A DNA stretch of 39,756 nt, from positions 1 through 39,756 of the forward strand of contig JAZDLG010000040.1 of the NCBI GenBank assembly GCA_043802125.1, given 5' to 3'. Every line of letters starts with the position of its first letter. The stretch's first letter is position 1. This stretch comes from Phelpsiimicrobium sp043802125 (GTDB lineage: Bacteria; Omnitrophota; Gorgyraeia; Velamenicoccales; Velamenicoccaceae). The notes below the pieces were generated by a model. The model saw only the letters and a program-made list of their open reading frames with translations. It was not told the origin of the DNA and made no database searches. Made by a program: the position numbers and the translations under genes. This document shows, piece by piece, positions 1 to 8,653 of the stretch.

Positions 1-3000
1 TTCAGGATGCGCGTGTAAACATTTGTTTCATCCTGGGTAAGTTTGTCTAGACTCCATTTATTTATTGATTCTCCCTTTTCTTTGCCAACACCGTCTTTTA
101 TGCTGAGATATCTGTTATCGCTGTGAAGTAAAACATCGCCCAATTTCTTGTCAAATCTATTGAGTTCGCTATCGACGTGCGAAATTGCTTTTTCTTTATC
201 CTTGTCTAAGTGAGATGTTTCAACTACGCCGTTCTTAAAAGCGTAGTCGTTGTAGACATCGGAGAAACTCCAGGTATTTTTTGAATCTTTGCTGAAAATA
301 ACGTCTTGGGCTACAGAAGGCTGATTGATCGTCTGCCAAATAAGGCCGCCATAGTTTGTTCCAAAGGCTGCATTGATGGCTTTGGCAAATATAGAAGGCG
401 TCGTCGCATTACCCCACGTATTATCTTTAATAAATCCTGTTACCGTCCCTGGGTCGCCGAGGTCTTTCATTGCCCAGTTCATGACAGCTGGGCTGCCTTT
501 GTCGCTATCGCCAAATAATGAGCCTGTTATAGTTCCAGGCGCGCCCATGGGCTTATAGAGCCACGGAACATTGCCCCATTCAGCACCGCTTAAGCCATTA
601 ACCTCACTTTTTAGCTTACTATCATAAATATCTTCGAAGGATGATGCGCCTGGTTTTTTGGCCTCTTCCATAGATTGCGCTTTAATCTCATTAATTTTGC
701 TATCGCCCTTAGCATAGCCCACGATTTTTTCGTTATCACCTTGATTTACAATCTTGTAAGAATACCCAAGCAACGATCCCATCTTGTCCGAAGCGGCGGA
801 GTGGAGCGTGGAAGACACGTAGCTCACAAGCCAGTTATCAATGGGCCTGCCTAAGCGGCCGAGGCCGCCTCTATCTACTAAGTCCTGCCAAGATGTGTAT
901 TGGCCGGACTTTATCATAAAATCTACATTAGCTTTCAAATCGGAGATACCTGACATCTGGAGGACCTGATTTATGTATTGATACTGCTGATAGGCGGGAT
1001 AGGAATCTTTTCCATAATACGCAGGAGAGGTTTTGCCAAAGGTCGCCAGCGATTCGCCCAAGTCAACAATTCCCCCGCGACGCTCACCGTCTCTTCCCAA
1101 GCTTCCTTTTATTAAGGCTGTCCAGAAACCATCTTTGGCTTTAGCGTCTGCTGACGGGTTCACATCCAAGTTAACTGCGTTCCATACGTCATACCAAGAT
1201 TTCATCTTGCTCGTATCAAAAATCTTGCCGTCTTTGCCCCACTGATCGCCATGTTCAGGGCCGATGTTGAAATTGTTCTCATAGCCGGCTTTCAAAACAG
1301 ATGTGCCCAGATAATTCAGTGTTGCCATCTGGGTTGCTGTCATGCCCCATTTATTCCTTAATACGCCGTCTTCGTCCCTCTTATAATTCCCGCCCAGGGC
1401 GTTTAACATTACTGAAGAAGCGCCGCTAAGCGCGGCATTCATTATAATATCTTCCCTGGAGCCGCCTAAATAACCACCAGCAGCCGCAGACCCTACCACA
1501 GAGCCAAGTGCCCTGGAATACTGGAAAGTATTCTTGCCGAATAGCTCATTCTTTATAGCTACCTCTTCAAATGCCTTGCCAACCAGATCCCTTATGAATT
1601 GATTCTTAAAACCAGCGTCATTAACAGCGCCTAATAACCCAAGATAATTGGCAGCTCTATCAATTAGGCCTGCGTCTTTTGGTAGCGTCATTTGTGAATC
1701 GAGGACTGTCCATGCCCCTGATTTGGAATTAAAATTCCCGATGTTTGGCGCTTGGTTCATTGAACTTAATTCAACATAATTAAGCGGTGCTTGTGTAGAT
1801 TCAGATGCGCCAGTTCCAATGATATCGGTCATAATATCTGAATACGGCGACTCTCCGCTACTTGGAGCTGAATTCATTGAACTCATAAGAACATAATTGG
1901 TGGGCTGGCCTGTTTTGACATATTTCGCATAATCTCCGCTCTTGCCATCTTCGGCCCCACTTAAACTACGCGTACTATCTACTCCGAGTTGGCCAACAAC
2001 AGCTTGTCCTCCGAGATAACCAACAGCAGATCCCAACGCAGGCACAACAATTCTTCCAAAAGTATTGTTATTGCTGCCTAAATACTTATAAGCAAGCTGG
2101 CTGCCTGCGTTAGAAGCAACACCTTTTATCATGCCCTGCAAAACACTAACACCTGGTGTGCCTATATAGTCAGCTGCGAGTTTTGCAAAAAAACTATCTG
2201 GTTTAAGCTGCGGCGCTGGACCTGCAAGGCCGCCTGCTCCCCCTGCCACAGCAGCTCCAAAAAGTGAAGACGCTGTTGAATTCCAGCCGAAATTCTTTGC
2301 GGCGATGTTCGTAGCAGCGGAGCCTATCTGAGAAGATACAAGGGCAGTACCAAAGCTACTGCCAAAAGTAGAAGCGGTCAGGCCGCCATCGCTATACCCT
2401 GCTCCGATCAGAGAGGTCACAGCCATAATTCCCAGAGATAAAGCTAAATCGCTATTGTCCGGTTTCTTAAAATAATCATCAAAATTATATGTATCATAAA
2501 CTTCCCTCTTTGTGCCGCGGATGGCTTTGGCTACTTCGTCATCTAATATTTCTATATTGTTAATAGCCTGGAGGTCCTTGTTGGCAAGCGCAAGGCCGTA
2601 ACCTGAAAAACGGGCTTGAGTTTGTTTCCTGTCAAAAATTTTCTCCTTGCCATTATCCTCAATTATCAAACCTTCTTTAGAAAGTCCTTTCACAAGGACC
2701 ATATGGTCGTCATCTACGAACGCGATGAATGGTATCAACTTGTTTAACACTTTTGCAATCTCTTTATTATCTAAGTCAAAGCCTGACATATGGATAGGTT
2801 TCAGCTCAACACCAAACAACCTGGCTGTTTGAGCAAGGGCATACAAAGAGCTCTCAAGCTTCTTCTCGTTATTATAGGTATAAATATCTAATGAGTCCGA
2901 AAGTATGTCTATAAGCAGGGCGTAGTGAGCCACCTGAAGAGGAGAAAGCTGCTGGCCTAATAGCTTGAACAGGCCGGTCAAGGCTAAGGCGCCGCACGTA

Positions 3001-3359
3001 ACCAGATTACGTGTAGGATCAAGCATCCAGGCGTGCAACTCATTGACCTTGTCTTGCGTAAGATTTAAAGGATACGTCCTGCGGACTGATACATCACGAG
3101 AGAACCTGATATCTGTAGCATTTTGGCCGGCTAATTGAACGAGCGCGTCTTTTACAGCGTCGGCAATAAGCTTGTCGGATGCTTCATCCTTTGTGAGGAC
3201 AGACCCATCCTGCGCAACGGCCGCTGGATTAACGAGGGAGATACCCTGCGTATTCAGCACACCGCGCCAGTTGTAGTCAACAGCCCATGCTACCTGCTCA
3301 GGCAGAAAAGTCAGGACTATCAACCACGCAACGAACTTGACCCACAACTTATCGCGCAC
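1..3359 (-). CDS. Large secreted protein with N-terminal C39-like cysteine peptidase domain (partial)
   Basis: This reading frame is open to the window edge, giving about 1119 residues with the C-terminus missing. It begins with a Sec signal peptide (residues 1-26, hydrophobic core VAWLIVLTF, likely cleavage after AWA). A C39 peptidase-like domain follows, with Cys122 in TCGALAL, His219 in DDHMVLV and Asp235 in IIEDNG in the family's order. Downstream are long Gly/Ala-rich stretches, for example GAAVAGGAGGLAGP, and a duplicated segment (NYVLMSSMNSAP and NYVELSSMNQAP, near residues 490 and 530). C39 domains usually cleave double-glycine leaders; here the domain would act outside the cytoplasm and the substrate is unknown. 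The start is GTG at 3359 or GTG at 3368, neither with a clear ribosome site. It follows tadC on the same strand after about 160 bases and may be a cargo or surface protein of the pilus locus. Confidence 0.8.
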   Translation of the reverse strand, partial: MRDKLWVKFVAWLIVLTFLPEQVAWAVDYNWRGVLNTQGISLVNPAAVAQDGSVLTKDEASDKLIADAVKDALVQLAGQNATDIRFSRDVSVRRTYPLNLTQDKVNELHAWMLDPTRNLVTCGALALTGLFKLLGQQLSPLQVAHYALLIDILSDSLDIYTYNNEKKLESSLYALAQTARLFGVELKPIHMSGFDLDNKEIAKVLNKLIPFIAFVDDDHMVLVKGLSKEGLIIEDNGKEKIFDRKQTQARFSGYGLALANKDLQAINNIEILDDEVAKAIRGTKREVYDTYNFDDYFKKPDNSDLALSLGIMAVTSLIGAGYSDGGLTASTFGSSFGTALVSSQIGSAATNIAAKNFGWNSTASSLFGAAVAGGAGGLAGPAPQLKPDSFFAKLAADYIGTPGVSVLQGMIKGVASNAGSQLAYKYLGSNNNTFGRIVVPALGSAVGYLGGQAVVGQLGVDSTRSLSGAEDGKSGDYAKYVKTGQPTNYVLMSSMNSAPSSGESPYSDIMTDIIGTGASESTQAPLNYVELSSMNQAPNIGNFNSKSGAWTVLDSQMTLPKDAGLIDRAANYLGLLGAVNDAGFKNQFIRDLVGKAFEEVAIKNELFGKNTFQYSRALGSVVGSAAAGGYLGGSREDIIMNAALSGASSVMLNALGGNYKRDEDGVLRNKWGMTATQMATLNYLGTSVLKAGYENNFNIGPEHGDQWGKDGKIFDTSKMKSWYDVWNAVNLDVNPSADAKAKDGFWTALIKGSLGRDGERRGGIVDLGESLATFGKTSPAYYGKDSYPAYQQYQYINQVLQMSGISDLKANVDFMIKSGQYTSWQDLVDRGGLGRLGRPIDNWLVSYVSSTLHSAASDKMGSLLGYSYKIVNQGDNEKIVGYAKGDSKINEIKAQSMEEAKKPGASSFEDIYDSKLKSEVNGLSGAEWGNVPWLYKPMGAPGTITGSLFGDSDKGSPAVMNWAMKDLGDPGTVTGFIKDNTWGNATTPSIFAKAINAAFGTNYGGLIWQTINQPSVAQDVIFSKDSKNTWSFSDVYNDYAFKNGVVETSHLDKDKEKAISHVDSELNRFDKKLGDVLLHSDNRYLSIKDGVGKEKGESINKWSLDKLTQDETNVYTRIL

Positions 3360-3522
3360 ATTTAACACATTTTACGTTCGGTTTTTATGCCTGTCACCTA
3401 CATCCCCCTTTCCACGTAGATTTCCGCCCATCGGCTAGAGCGGATATGTTTCGGTATCGAATCGCATTCCGCCACAGAACACGATCCAAATCTTTTATAT
3501 ATTTCGTGCATAAATTTATCAT

Positions 3523-4416
3523 TTACTTACCTACGCCTCCAAATAAATTGCCGCTCATAAACTGTATGGCAATAGGCCCGCCTACGATGACGCCCACCAC
3601 AGGCAGGATAAAAAATATCAAAGGTATCAACATCTTCATGGGCGACTGCAGAGCCTCGCGCTCTGCGCGCCTGAAAAACCTTTCTCTAGTATCTTCTGAA
3701 AGAATAGACAGCGCCTCGGCAATGGGCGTTCCCATCCTGTCTGCCTGTATGAGCGTCCTGGCAAAGGCTGTCACGTCCGGCGAATTGATGCGCCTTGACA
3801 GGTCCTTCAACGCTTCCCGGCGAGGCTTGCCCACTTTTATCTCATGCAACATAAGAGACAACTCCTCAATAAAAGCCGTGGTCTTAGACTTTTCTACGAT
3901 CCACCTGGTTGCCGCGATAAAATCCAGGCCCGCGTCCACGCACAGCGACAACAGGTCCACCGTATCCGGCAGAGAACGCACCACCGCGGCCCTGCGCTGT
4001 TTCTGTTTCATATCAAGCCAGATGTCGGGTATAAAAAATCCTACGCATCCGGCTATGGCTATCTTTAAAACCTCTTCTTTCGGCATAAAACCGAATGCCA
4101 AAAATAAGGCGATCAAAGCCATCATCTCTTTCGCGCCAAAGAACTGTTCAACTGTCAGCGCAACGCGCGCGCCGAAGAGTTTGTTCTCCAAGACATCCCT
4201 CTTTGCAAAACGGCGCACAATAAAATAGTTAAGAGGCCCAAATACGTCAAATACCCGCACAAAGATGGATTTCCTGTCGTGCAGGCTGACCTCGTAACGC
4301 AGGCGGCGTTTAATAGTCTTCCTCAACTCCTGGGTAGCGAAGAACCAGGAGAAGAAACTCGCCAGCAGCACGGCTATGCCTACGAATATGAATATCTGAG
4401 ACAAATAAACTAACAT
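3523..4416 (-). CDS. tadC: TadC, inner-membrane platform protein of the Tad/Flp pilus
   Basis: This 297-residue protein is of the T2SSF/GspF family, TadC type. The order is an N-terminal membrane helix (about residues 3-25), a basic cytoplasmic stretch, a helix pair near 105-135, the T2SSF helical domain (about 155-250, with SLCVDAGLDFIAATRW and ADRMGTPIAEAL), and a C-terminal hydrophobic hairpin (IPLIFFILPVVGVIVGG). TadC works with TadB as the membrane platform on which the TadA/CpaF ATPase acts to assemble Flp pili. It lies downstream of tadB, separated by a 151-base gap that contains a strong hairpin. The start ATG is preceded by AAAGGGTAGTGCC. Length is normal for the family. The stop is followed immediately by an ATG opening a 42-codon frame that I did not accept as a gene. 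Confidence 0.92.
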   Translation of the reverse strand: MLVYLSQIFIFVGIAVLLASFFSWFFATQELRKTIKRRLRYEVSLHDRKSIFVRVFDVFGPLNYFIVRRFAKRDVLENKLFGARVALTVEQFFGAKEMMALIALFLAFGFMPKEEVLKIAIAGCVGFFIPDIWLDMKQKQRRAAVVRSLPDTVDLLSLCVDAGLDFIAATRWIVEKSKTTAFIEELSLMLHEIKVGKPRREALKDLSRRINSPDVTAFARTLIQADRMGTPIAEALSILSEDTRERFFRRAEREALQSPMKMLIPLIFFILPVVGVIVGGPIAIQFMSGNLFGGVGK

Positions 4417-4434
4417 GGCACTACCCTTTCTGGG

Positions 4435-4470
4435 TCAGGCCTTTCCCTTAATGGTATGGGGAAAGCCTGA
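4435..4470 (-). repeat. Intercistronic hairpin between tadB and tadC
   Basis: This inverted repeat has arms TCAGGC-(c)-TTTCCC and GGGAAA-GCCTGA around an 11-base loop. There is no T-run on the minus strand after it, so it is more likely an mRNA processing or stability element than a terminator. It could set the TadB:TadC ratio. Confidence 0.6.
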
Positions 4471-4481
4471 CATTTTCTATG

Positions 4482-5330
4482 TCATATGTTGACCTTGCTG
4501 AACATCCTGATCATATACATGCCTATGACCTCTGATATAACCGCGTAGACTATGAGCCCGCGGCCCAAAGGATGGCTTAGCATAATATCAAAATAATTAG
4601 GGTTAAAAGACACGACCAAAATACCGAACCCTATGGGCAAAAACGACATGACAAAACCCTGGATCTTACCCTGCATGCTTAAGGTCTTGACAGAATCATT
4701 TAGTTTTATCTTGGCCCTTATGGTACTTATGAGCCTGCCGAACAAAAGTGTTATATCGCCGCCTGTCTCGCGGGCCACAAGAATAGACGTAGTCAAAAGG
4801 TTTAGCTCTTCCGACGGCATACGCCTGTTAAGATTTTCAAAAGACTCTTCCAGCGCTATGCCCATCTTGTTTTCGCGCAAGATAAGCCCAAATTCCTGGC
4901 TTAACGGCGGCGGCAATTCTTCCACAAGCGCCTCTATTGATTGAAGAAGGCTTAAGCCTCCTTTTAAGCAGCTTGAAAGTATCATAAGCCCGTCTGTTAT
5001 CTGCGAGCTGAACTTAGACTTGCGCGACAATATCATATTTTTGACTACGAGCGCCGGTATGGCGAAACCTAATCCCAACCCTATCAGAGCGCCTATCAAG
5101 CTTCTGGTAACGCCTAACCCTACAAGGCATAGAATAGTCGGAGAAACGACGTTTAATATAAAGAGTTTCTGCGGATCCATATCTAAAAACATCTCTTTAA
5201 GCCTTGAGCGCTGCATTTCAACACCGCGCGCGCGCCAGGCATAGACCTTATCCCACACTATCGGCACGAACTGGTAGCACAGGATCACCGTGGCTCCAAA
5301 AAATAATATTAAGATCAAAGGCTTTATCAT
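4482..5330 (-). CDS. tadB: TadB, inner-membrane platform protein of the Tad/Flp pilus
   Basis: This 282-residue T2SSF-family protein is of TadB type. It has an N-terminal membrane helix (residues 3-24), a helix pair near 55-95, the T2SSF domain at about 115-225 (DGLMILSSCLKGGLSLLQ, then RETGGDITLLFGRL), and a C-terminal membrane segment (FVMSFLPIGFGILVV). It pairs with TadC and receives mechanical work from the TadA/CpaF ATPase encoded in the other half of the locus. The start ATG has a ribosome site (AGAGGCGAAT-ATG). It follows the small pilin gene by 11 bases, so the two are translationally close and probably on one transcript with the pilins. Confidence 0.92.
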   Translation of the reverse strand: MIKPLILILFFGATVILCYQFVPIVWDKVYAWRARGVEMQRSRLKEMFLDMDPQKLFILNVVSPTILCLVGLGVTRSLIGALIGLGLGFAIPALVVKNMILSRKSKFSSQITDGLMILSSCLKGGLSLLQSIEALVEELPPPLSQEFGLILRENKMGIALEESFENLNRRMPSEELNLLTTSILVARETGGDITLLFGRLISTIRAKIKLNDSVKTLSMQGKIQGFVMSFLPIGFGILVVSFNPNYFDIMLSHPLGRGLIVYAVISEVIGMYMIRMFSKVNI

Positions 5331-5341
5331 ATTCGCCTCTT

Positions 5342-5506
5342 TTAAGGGGTCGTAACCCCGGGTTCATACTGCCTGCCTGATCCAAAAGAATCAGCAGCCT
5401 CTCTCCACTTATAGCTTATAGCCCGCCTTAAAGAAACCTGCACAGCCAGAAGCGCGATCACTATGGCCAATACCACAACAGCATATTCAAGCGTTGTCAT
5501 ACCCAT
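5342..5506 (-). CDS. Flp-like pilin with class III signal peptide (54 aa)
   Basis: This is a short pilin: a Lys-Met-Gly leader, then MTTLEYAVVVLAIVIALLAV, which gives the prepilin cleavage site after Gly with Glu at +5 and Tyr at +6. The hydrophobic helix is followed by SLRRAI and by RQYEP, the same pattern as in the upstream pilins. I place the start at 5506 because AGGG sits five bases upstream and this avoids overlap with the preceding gene. An ATG at 5539 would add 11 residues and overlap it by 26 bases. It is separated from the other pilin genes by the TadE/TadG-like genes and the lipoprotein, and is directly followed by tadB. It may be a minor pilin or pseudopilin. Confidence 0.8.
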   Translation of the reverse strand: MGMTTLEYAVVVLAIVIALLAVQVSLRRAISYKWREAADSFGSGRQYEPGVTTP

Positions 5507-5513
5507 TTTTACC

Positions 5514-5996
5514 CTACCGGTTCTTAGCTGCATCAGCATTGCCGAGTCTCCTCACTGCGATCATTTCAACGATCTTCCTTGTTCTGCCTTCATGCGAAAT
5601 TACAAAAAGCAAATTAGTTGTTTTATCATGCGCGTATGCTGCAACAACTGTCATGTTCGGGTCTTTTGTTTTGTAGCCGCTAAAAGCGCGCCAGCCAAAA
5701 AATGCCGAGGCCTTTGCGCCGGCTTTTTTATAGCCCTCAGAGAAACTTTTGATAAAAGACTGCTCATAGCTCTCTCTATCCTGACTTGTCTTAAGGTTTG
5801 AATACTCCTGGCCTATATCTGCTGTCATGATCTTTAAAACAGGCCAGTCAAGCCTTGTGCGCGCTGAATACCTGCCTTTGATCATAAGCTCCATCGTTGT
5901 GCGCGCGAATGAGACATCATCTAAGGGAACGCAACCCATCAAAAGAACGCTTATCACGATGCCAAACAATGAATTTTGTACTGTATTGCGTCTCAT
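5514..5996 (-). CDS. Small lipoprotein within the pilin operon
   Basis: This 160-residue protein of unknown family has a lipoprotein signal (basic MRRNTVQN, hydrophobic stretch, lipobox LLMGC with Cys20 or close by). The mature part is compact and basic, with FFGWRAFSGYKTKDPN and a C-terminal segment of alternating beta and helix. I recognise no domain. The start at 5996 has a strong ribosome site (GGGGGCAGGAT-ATG); an earlier in-frame ATG at 6047 lies inside the preceding gene. Position between the TadG-like protein and the last pilin suggests a pilus accessory, perhaps a pilotin or TadD-like substitute. That role is inference from context only. Confidence 0.75.
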   Translation of the reverse strand: MRRNTVQNSLFGIVISVLLMGCVPLDDVSFARTTMELMIKGRYSARTRLDWPVLKIMTADIGQEYSNLKTSQDRESYEQSFIKSFSEGYKKAGAKASAFFGWRAFSGYKTKDPNMTVVAAYAHDKTTNLLFVISHEGRTRKIVEMIAVRRLGNADAAKNR

Positions 5997-6006
5997 ATCC
6001 TGCCCC

Positions 6007-8352
6007 CTATAAATCCTTTGCTTTAATGCCGACCGAGTTGATTGCATAATACGCCTTTGAAACCTTGCTCACGCCTCTCATAAAAGGATTCCATCTTCCT
6101 AACGGTCCCAGCGACACATTTGACGGAGGATATTTGGTCACCTTGATCCAACACCTGTCTCCATTCAAATCAGAATGATCGACGAGCGTCGCGCAAGTCT
6201 TGCCCGATAACCAGTTGCCGGATTCTCTAGTCACTATAGCGGGTAGAGCAAAAAGCCCTGCCTGCACAACGACCCGGCCATCCCCTCTCATATCTGTCCA
6301 CCTGTAAGTAATAGGATTAAGCCCGCCCAGATCATTTGATAGAACATCTACGATATAACCATCCATTTCATCTGACCAAGTTTGTATCCTCGTCCTGAAG
6401 TCAGTCATGCGGCCGATCAAATCATCAATAGCTCCTAGGGCCGGGCCAAACTCATCATTCGTTGACTCATCTATGGTGCCTCCTCCTATGCTAGGCCTGC
6501 AAGGAGGGTTAAAAGCACAAACGCTGCAGTCAGAGATGCACTGCAAATACCAGCCAGGCCCGCCCGTAGACATCGGCCTGTCTTCCCACACCCAGCCCAG
6601 ATGGCAGACACCGGGGACATTGCACATCGGATTGCAAGAGCCGGAACACACTACACATTGCGGCGGCACGTTCGTATCATACTTGCCTTCGTTGCATGGC
6701 GGCAAGCGATCATTGATACTAACGAGCTCACTTTTCAACCTCGTCAGAATATCAATGTATTTTTGAAGTTGAGTGTAATAGGTGTCCGGGTCGGTTGGGT
6801 TGCTTGGATTATAAAAGTAATACCTCCAGCCCTCCCAATTCGTCTGGGGATCATAAGCTGCTATGGTTCCGTTATACTGGGTCTCCAGTGCTGCCAGCCA
6901 TGGCTGTGACCAAAAACCTTCGCTGCCCCATCCTCCTGAATTGACATTAGCATATGCCATTCCAACCCATGTTTCAAAAGTGGGAGGAATAATACCAGCC
7001 ATAAATTTGACCATTTCTCGCAAGTCGTCTGCGATCCTGTCCAGATAATCATAGGTTGTTGGCGCAGGGGTGCATGTATTGGCCCCTGAAGAGTTGCACT
7101 CTACACCAAGCCATGTATTCATTTCAGCAGGAGCAGGCCCGGTCTCCCATAAAAGAGACCCGTCTGTCCATGTCGTATCATAACCAAAATTATGAAGGGG
7201 CCGCAGTAAATCCACGATCACACCATCAACCACTCCAATATCCGCCCCGTTGATATCCACCCCGTTGACAGCCGTCTCTTTACCGGTGCTGTCAATTGTC
7301 CACTTATAATCTGCTCTCTCCAGATATCCCGGTGAGTGCACCGTAGGCGGATCGGCAACCGCATCAGTTATGCCATCGCCGGCATAAGACTGATACGCAA
7401 AATCGCGGAAAGTCCTCATGTCTGCTAAAAAGCTATTCAGGGGCGCTATCTGGGCATTCCGCACGTTTGCAAATTCCACCATCCTCCTGTGCCACCACCA
7501 TGCAAACCACGGTATCAATTCAGTTGTGTTCGTGTCAGCATCCAGGTCGTCGGTATCCGCATGGACATTAGGATCATCAACCACCTGTGATAAGGCCGTA
7601 AAAAATGCGCTCTCGCGGAAACGGTCATATTCGTTCAATTTAGAAAGGTCTTTTTGGAGTTGAGCAACCATAACAGAGCTCATACTATCTTGTACAGATG
7701 CGTTGTAAACCGTAGAGGCTAAGCCCAAAGTTCCGAAGGCTGCCGAGCTGGACATCATGGTTGGAATAAAAACCGCATAGTCACCTACGGCAAAACCCTC
7801 TGCTCCAGCAGCAAGCATCTCCGCGGAGGTCATGCTGCCGTCACTGACAACTACTCCTTCTCCAATCCCAGCTCCCACGCTTCCTATGGCAAAACCTATA
7901 GCAGCTCCCGTAACAGCTCCCTGAGCCCAACCTGTGCCTGCAATCGCGCCCCCTATGGCACCGGCAACAGCTCCTCCTATTGCTGCAAATACTGGAGCCC
8001 AACTAGCCCACCCAGATCCATAAGTCGCGACTGTTATTACAACGGCAACGACAACAGCAAGAACTACAGCAAGCCATCCTGTTCTTTGGCACCTTTCATA
8101 CGTATTTCCCAAACCTTCATACAGCATCTTGGCCTTTGTAGACAGATTAGAGGCCAATTGAAGCACAGCGCTATCAGCGGCATTGGATATTTTTGTAGCG
8201 TCAACCGCGACATTGCCAAGGTTCACAGTAACCATGACAAATATCAACATAATGACCAGGAGCAATAAGAGGAGCGTAGCGATCTGTCCGCTTTTGCTCT
8301 TTGCCTTAGTCAGATGTGCTAAAGATATTAAAGTCCGCATTAAGTGGTTCAT
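6007..8352 (-). CDS. Very large TadG-like protein with Gly-zipper and Cys-rich regions
   Basis: This 781-residue protein starts with a basic leader and the TadE/TadG-type hydrophobic helix (KSGQIATLLLLLLVIMLIF) followed by NLGNVAVDATKISNAADSA, the pattern seen at the N-terminus of TadG proteins. Residues about 92-165 hold a hydrophobic helix and a long Gly/Ala-rich segment (GGAVAGAIGGAIAGTGW), like glycine-zipper proteins. The middle is rich in Trp, Tyr and Asp. A cluster of ten cysteines lies around residues 565-635 (for example CVVCSGSCNPMCNVPGVC), suggesting disulfides or metal binding outside the cytoplasm. The start at 8352 has GGAGG upstream and overlaps the previous gene by 47 bases. 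TadG proteins are minor pilins or anchors; this one is much longer than typical, and the central and C-terminal parts are unfamiliar. Confidence 0.75.
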   Translation of the reverse strand: MNHLMRTLISLAHLTKAKSKSGQIATLLLLLLVIMLIFVMVTVNLGNVAVDATKISNAADSAVLQLASNLSTKAKMLYEGLGNTYERCQRTGWLAVVLAVVVAVVITVATYGSGWASWAPVFAAIGGAVAGAIGGAIAGTGWAQGAVTGAAIGFAIGSVGAGIGEGVVVSDGSMTSAEMLAAGAEGFAVGDYAVFIPTMMSSSAAFGTLGLASTVYNASVQDSMSSVMVAQLQKDLSKLNEYDRFRESAFFTALSQVVDDPNVHADTDDLDADTNTTELIPWFAWWWHRRMVEFANVRNAQIAPLNSFLADMRTFRDFAYQSYAGDGITDAVADPPTVHSPGYLERADYKWTIDSTGKETAVNGVDINGADIGVVDGVIVDLLRPLHNFGYDTTWTDGSLLWETGPAPAEMNTWLGVECNSSGANTCTPAPTTYDYLDRIADDLREMVKFMAGIIPPTFETWVGMAYANVNSGGWGSEGFWSQPWLAALETQYNGTIAAYDPQTNWEGWRYYFYNPSNPTDPDTYYTQLQKYIDILTRLKSELVSINDRLPPCNEGKYDTNVPPQCVVCSGSCNPMCNVPGVCHLGWVWEDRPMSTGGPGWYLQCISDCSVCAFNPPCRPSIGGGTIDESTNDEFGPALGAIDDLIGRMTDFRTRIQTWSDEMDGYIVDVLSNDLGGLNPITYRWTDMRGDGRVVVQAGLFALPAIVTRESGNWLSGKTCATLVDHSDLNGDRCWIKVTKYPPSNVSLGPLGRWNPFMRGVSKVSKAYYAINSVGIKAKDL

Positions 8353-8653
8353 TGAAACCAACCTCCGCTCCACCTGATCCGTCTGCCCCACCCCTTATCA
8401 CCAAATCATTAGGCATAGCATTATTCAAGTTAGAAAAATTAGAAAGAAGCTCTAAATTAACGTATTCCGGCGCTGTGCTTCCTGCTGCAACGCGCGTGTT
8501 TTCATAAGAGACCTGCCGCAGCACCAAACCTTCGTTGAGCCAGAGGAACACCTTGACCCCTGCCATCAAAAGTATCACGATAAGTATCAGCGCCACTGTC
8601 AGCTCCAGGGTAGCTTGTCCGTCTCTCATGTTATTCGACATTTCATTCGGCAT
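8306..8653 (-). CDS. TadE-like minor pilin
   Basis: This 115-residue protein has a prepilin-like leader MRDG followed by QATLELTVALILIVILLMAG and a hydrophobic helix. It matches TadE-type minor pilins (Glu at +5, no Tyr). The remainder is polar and Gly/Asn-rich. Its ATG overlaps the stop of the preceding gene as TGATG, which indicates translational coupling. The next gene starts inside its 3' end. TadE proteins are thought to prime or anchor Flp pili. Confidence 0.75.
   Translation of the reverse strand: MPNEMSNNMRDGQATLELTVALILIVILLMAGVKVFLWLNEGLVLRQVSYENTRVAAGSTAPEYVNLELLSNFSNLNNAMPNDLVIRGGADGSGGAEVGFNEPLNADFNIFSTSD

Noticed and set aside
3394..3522. 42-codon frame starting immediately after the tadC stop (minus strand)
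   Set aside because: It has a possible ribosome site (GGAGG in the tadC end) but no recognisable domain, signal peptide or pilin motif, and ends before the C39 gene. Too little support to call a gene.
3446..4228. 260-codon plus-strand frame opposite tadC
   Set aside because: It is antisense to a well-supported T2SSF gene, with biased composition and no domain.
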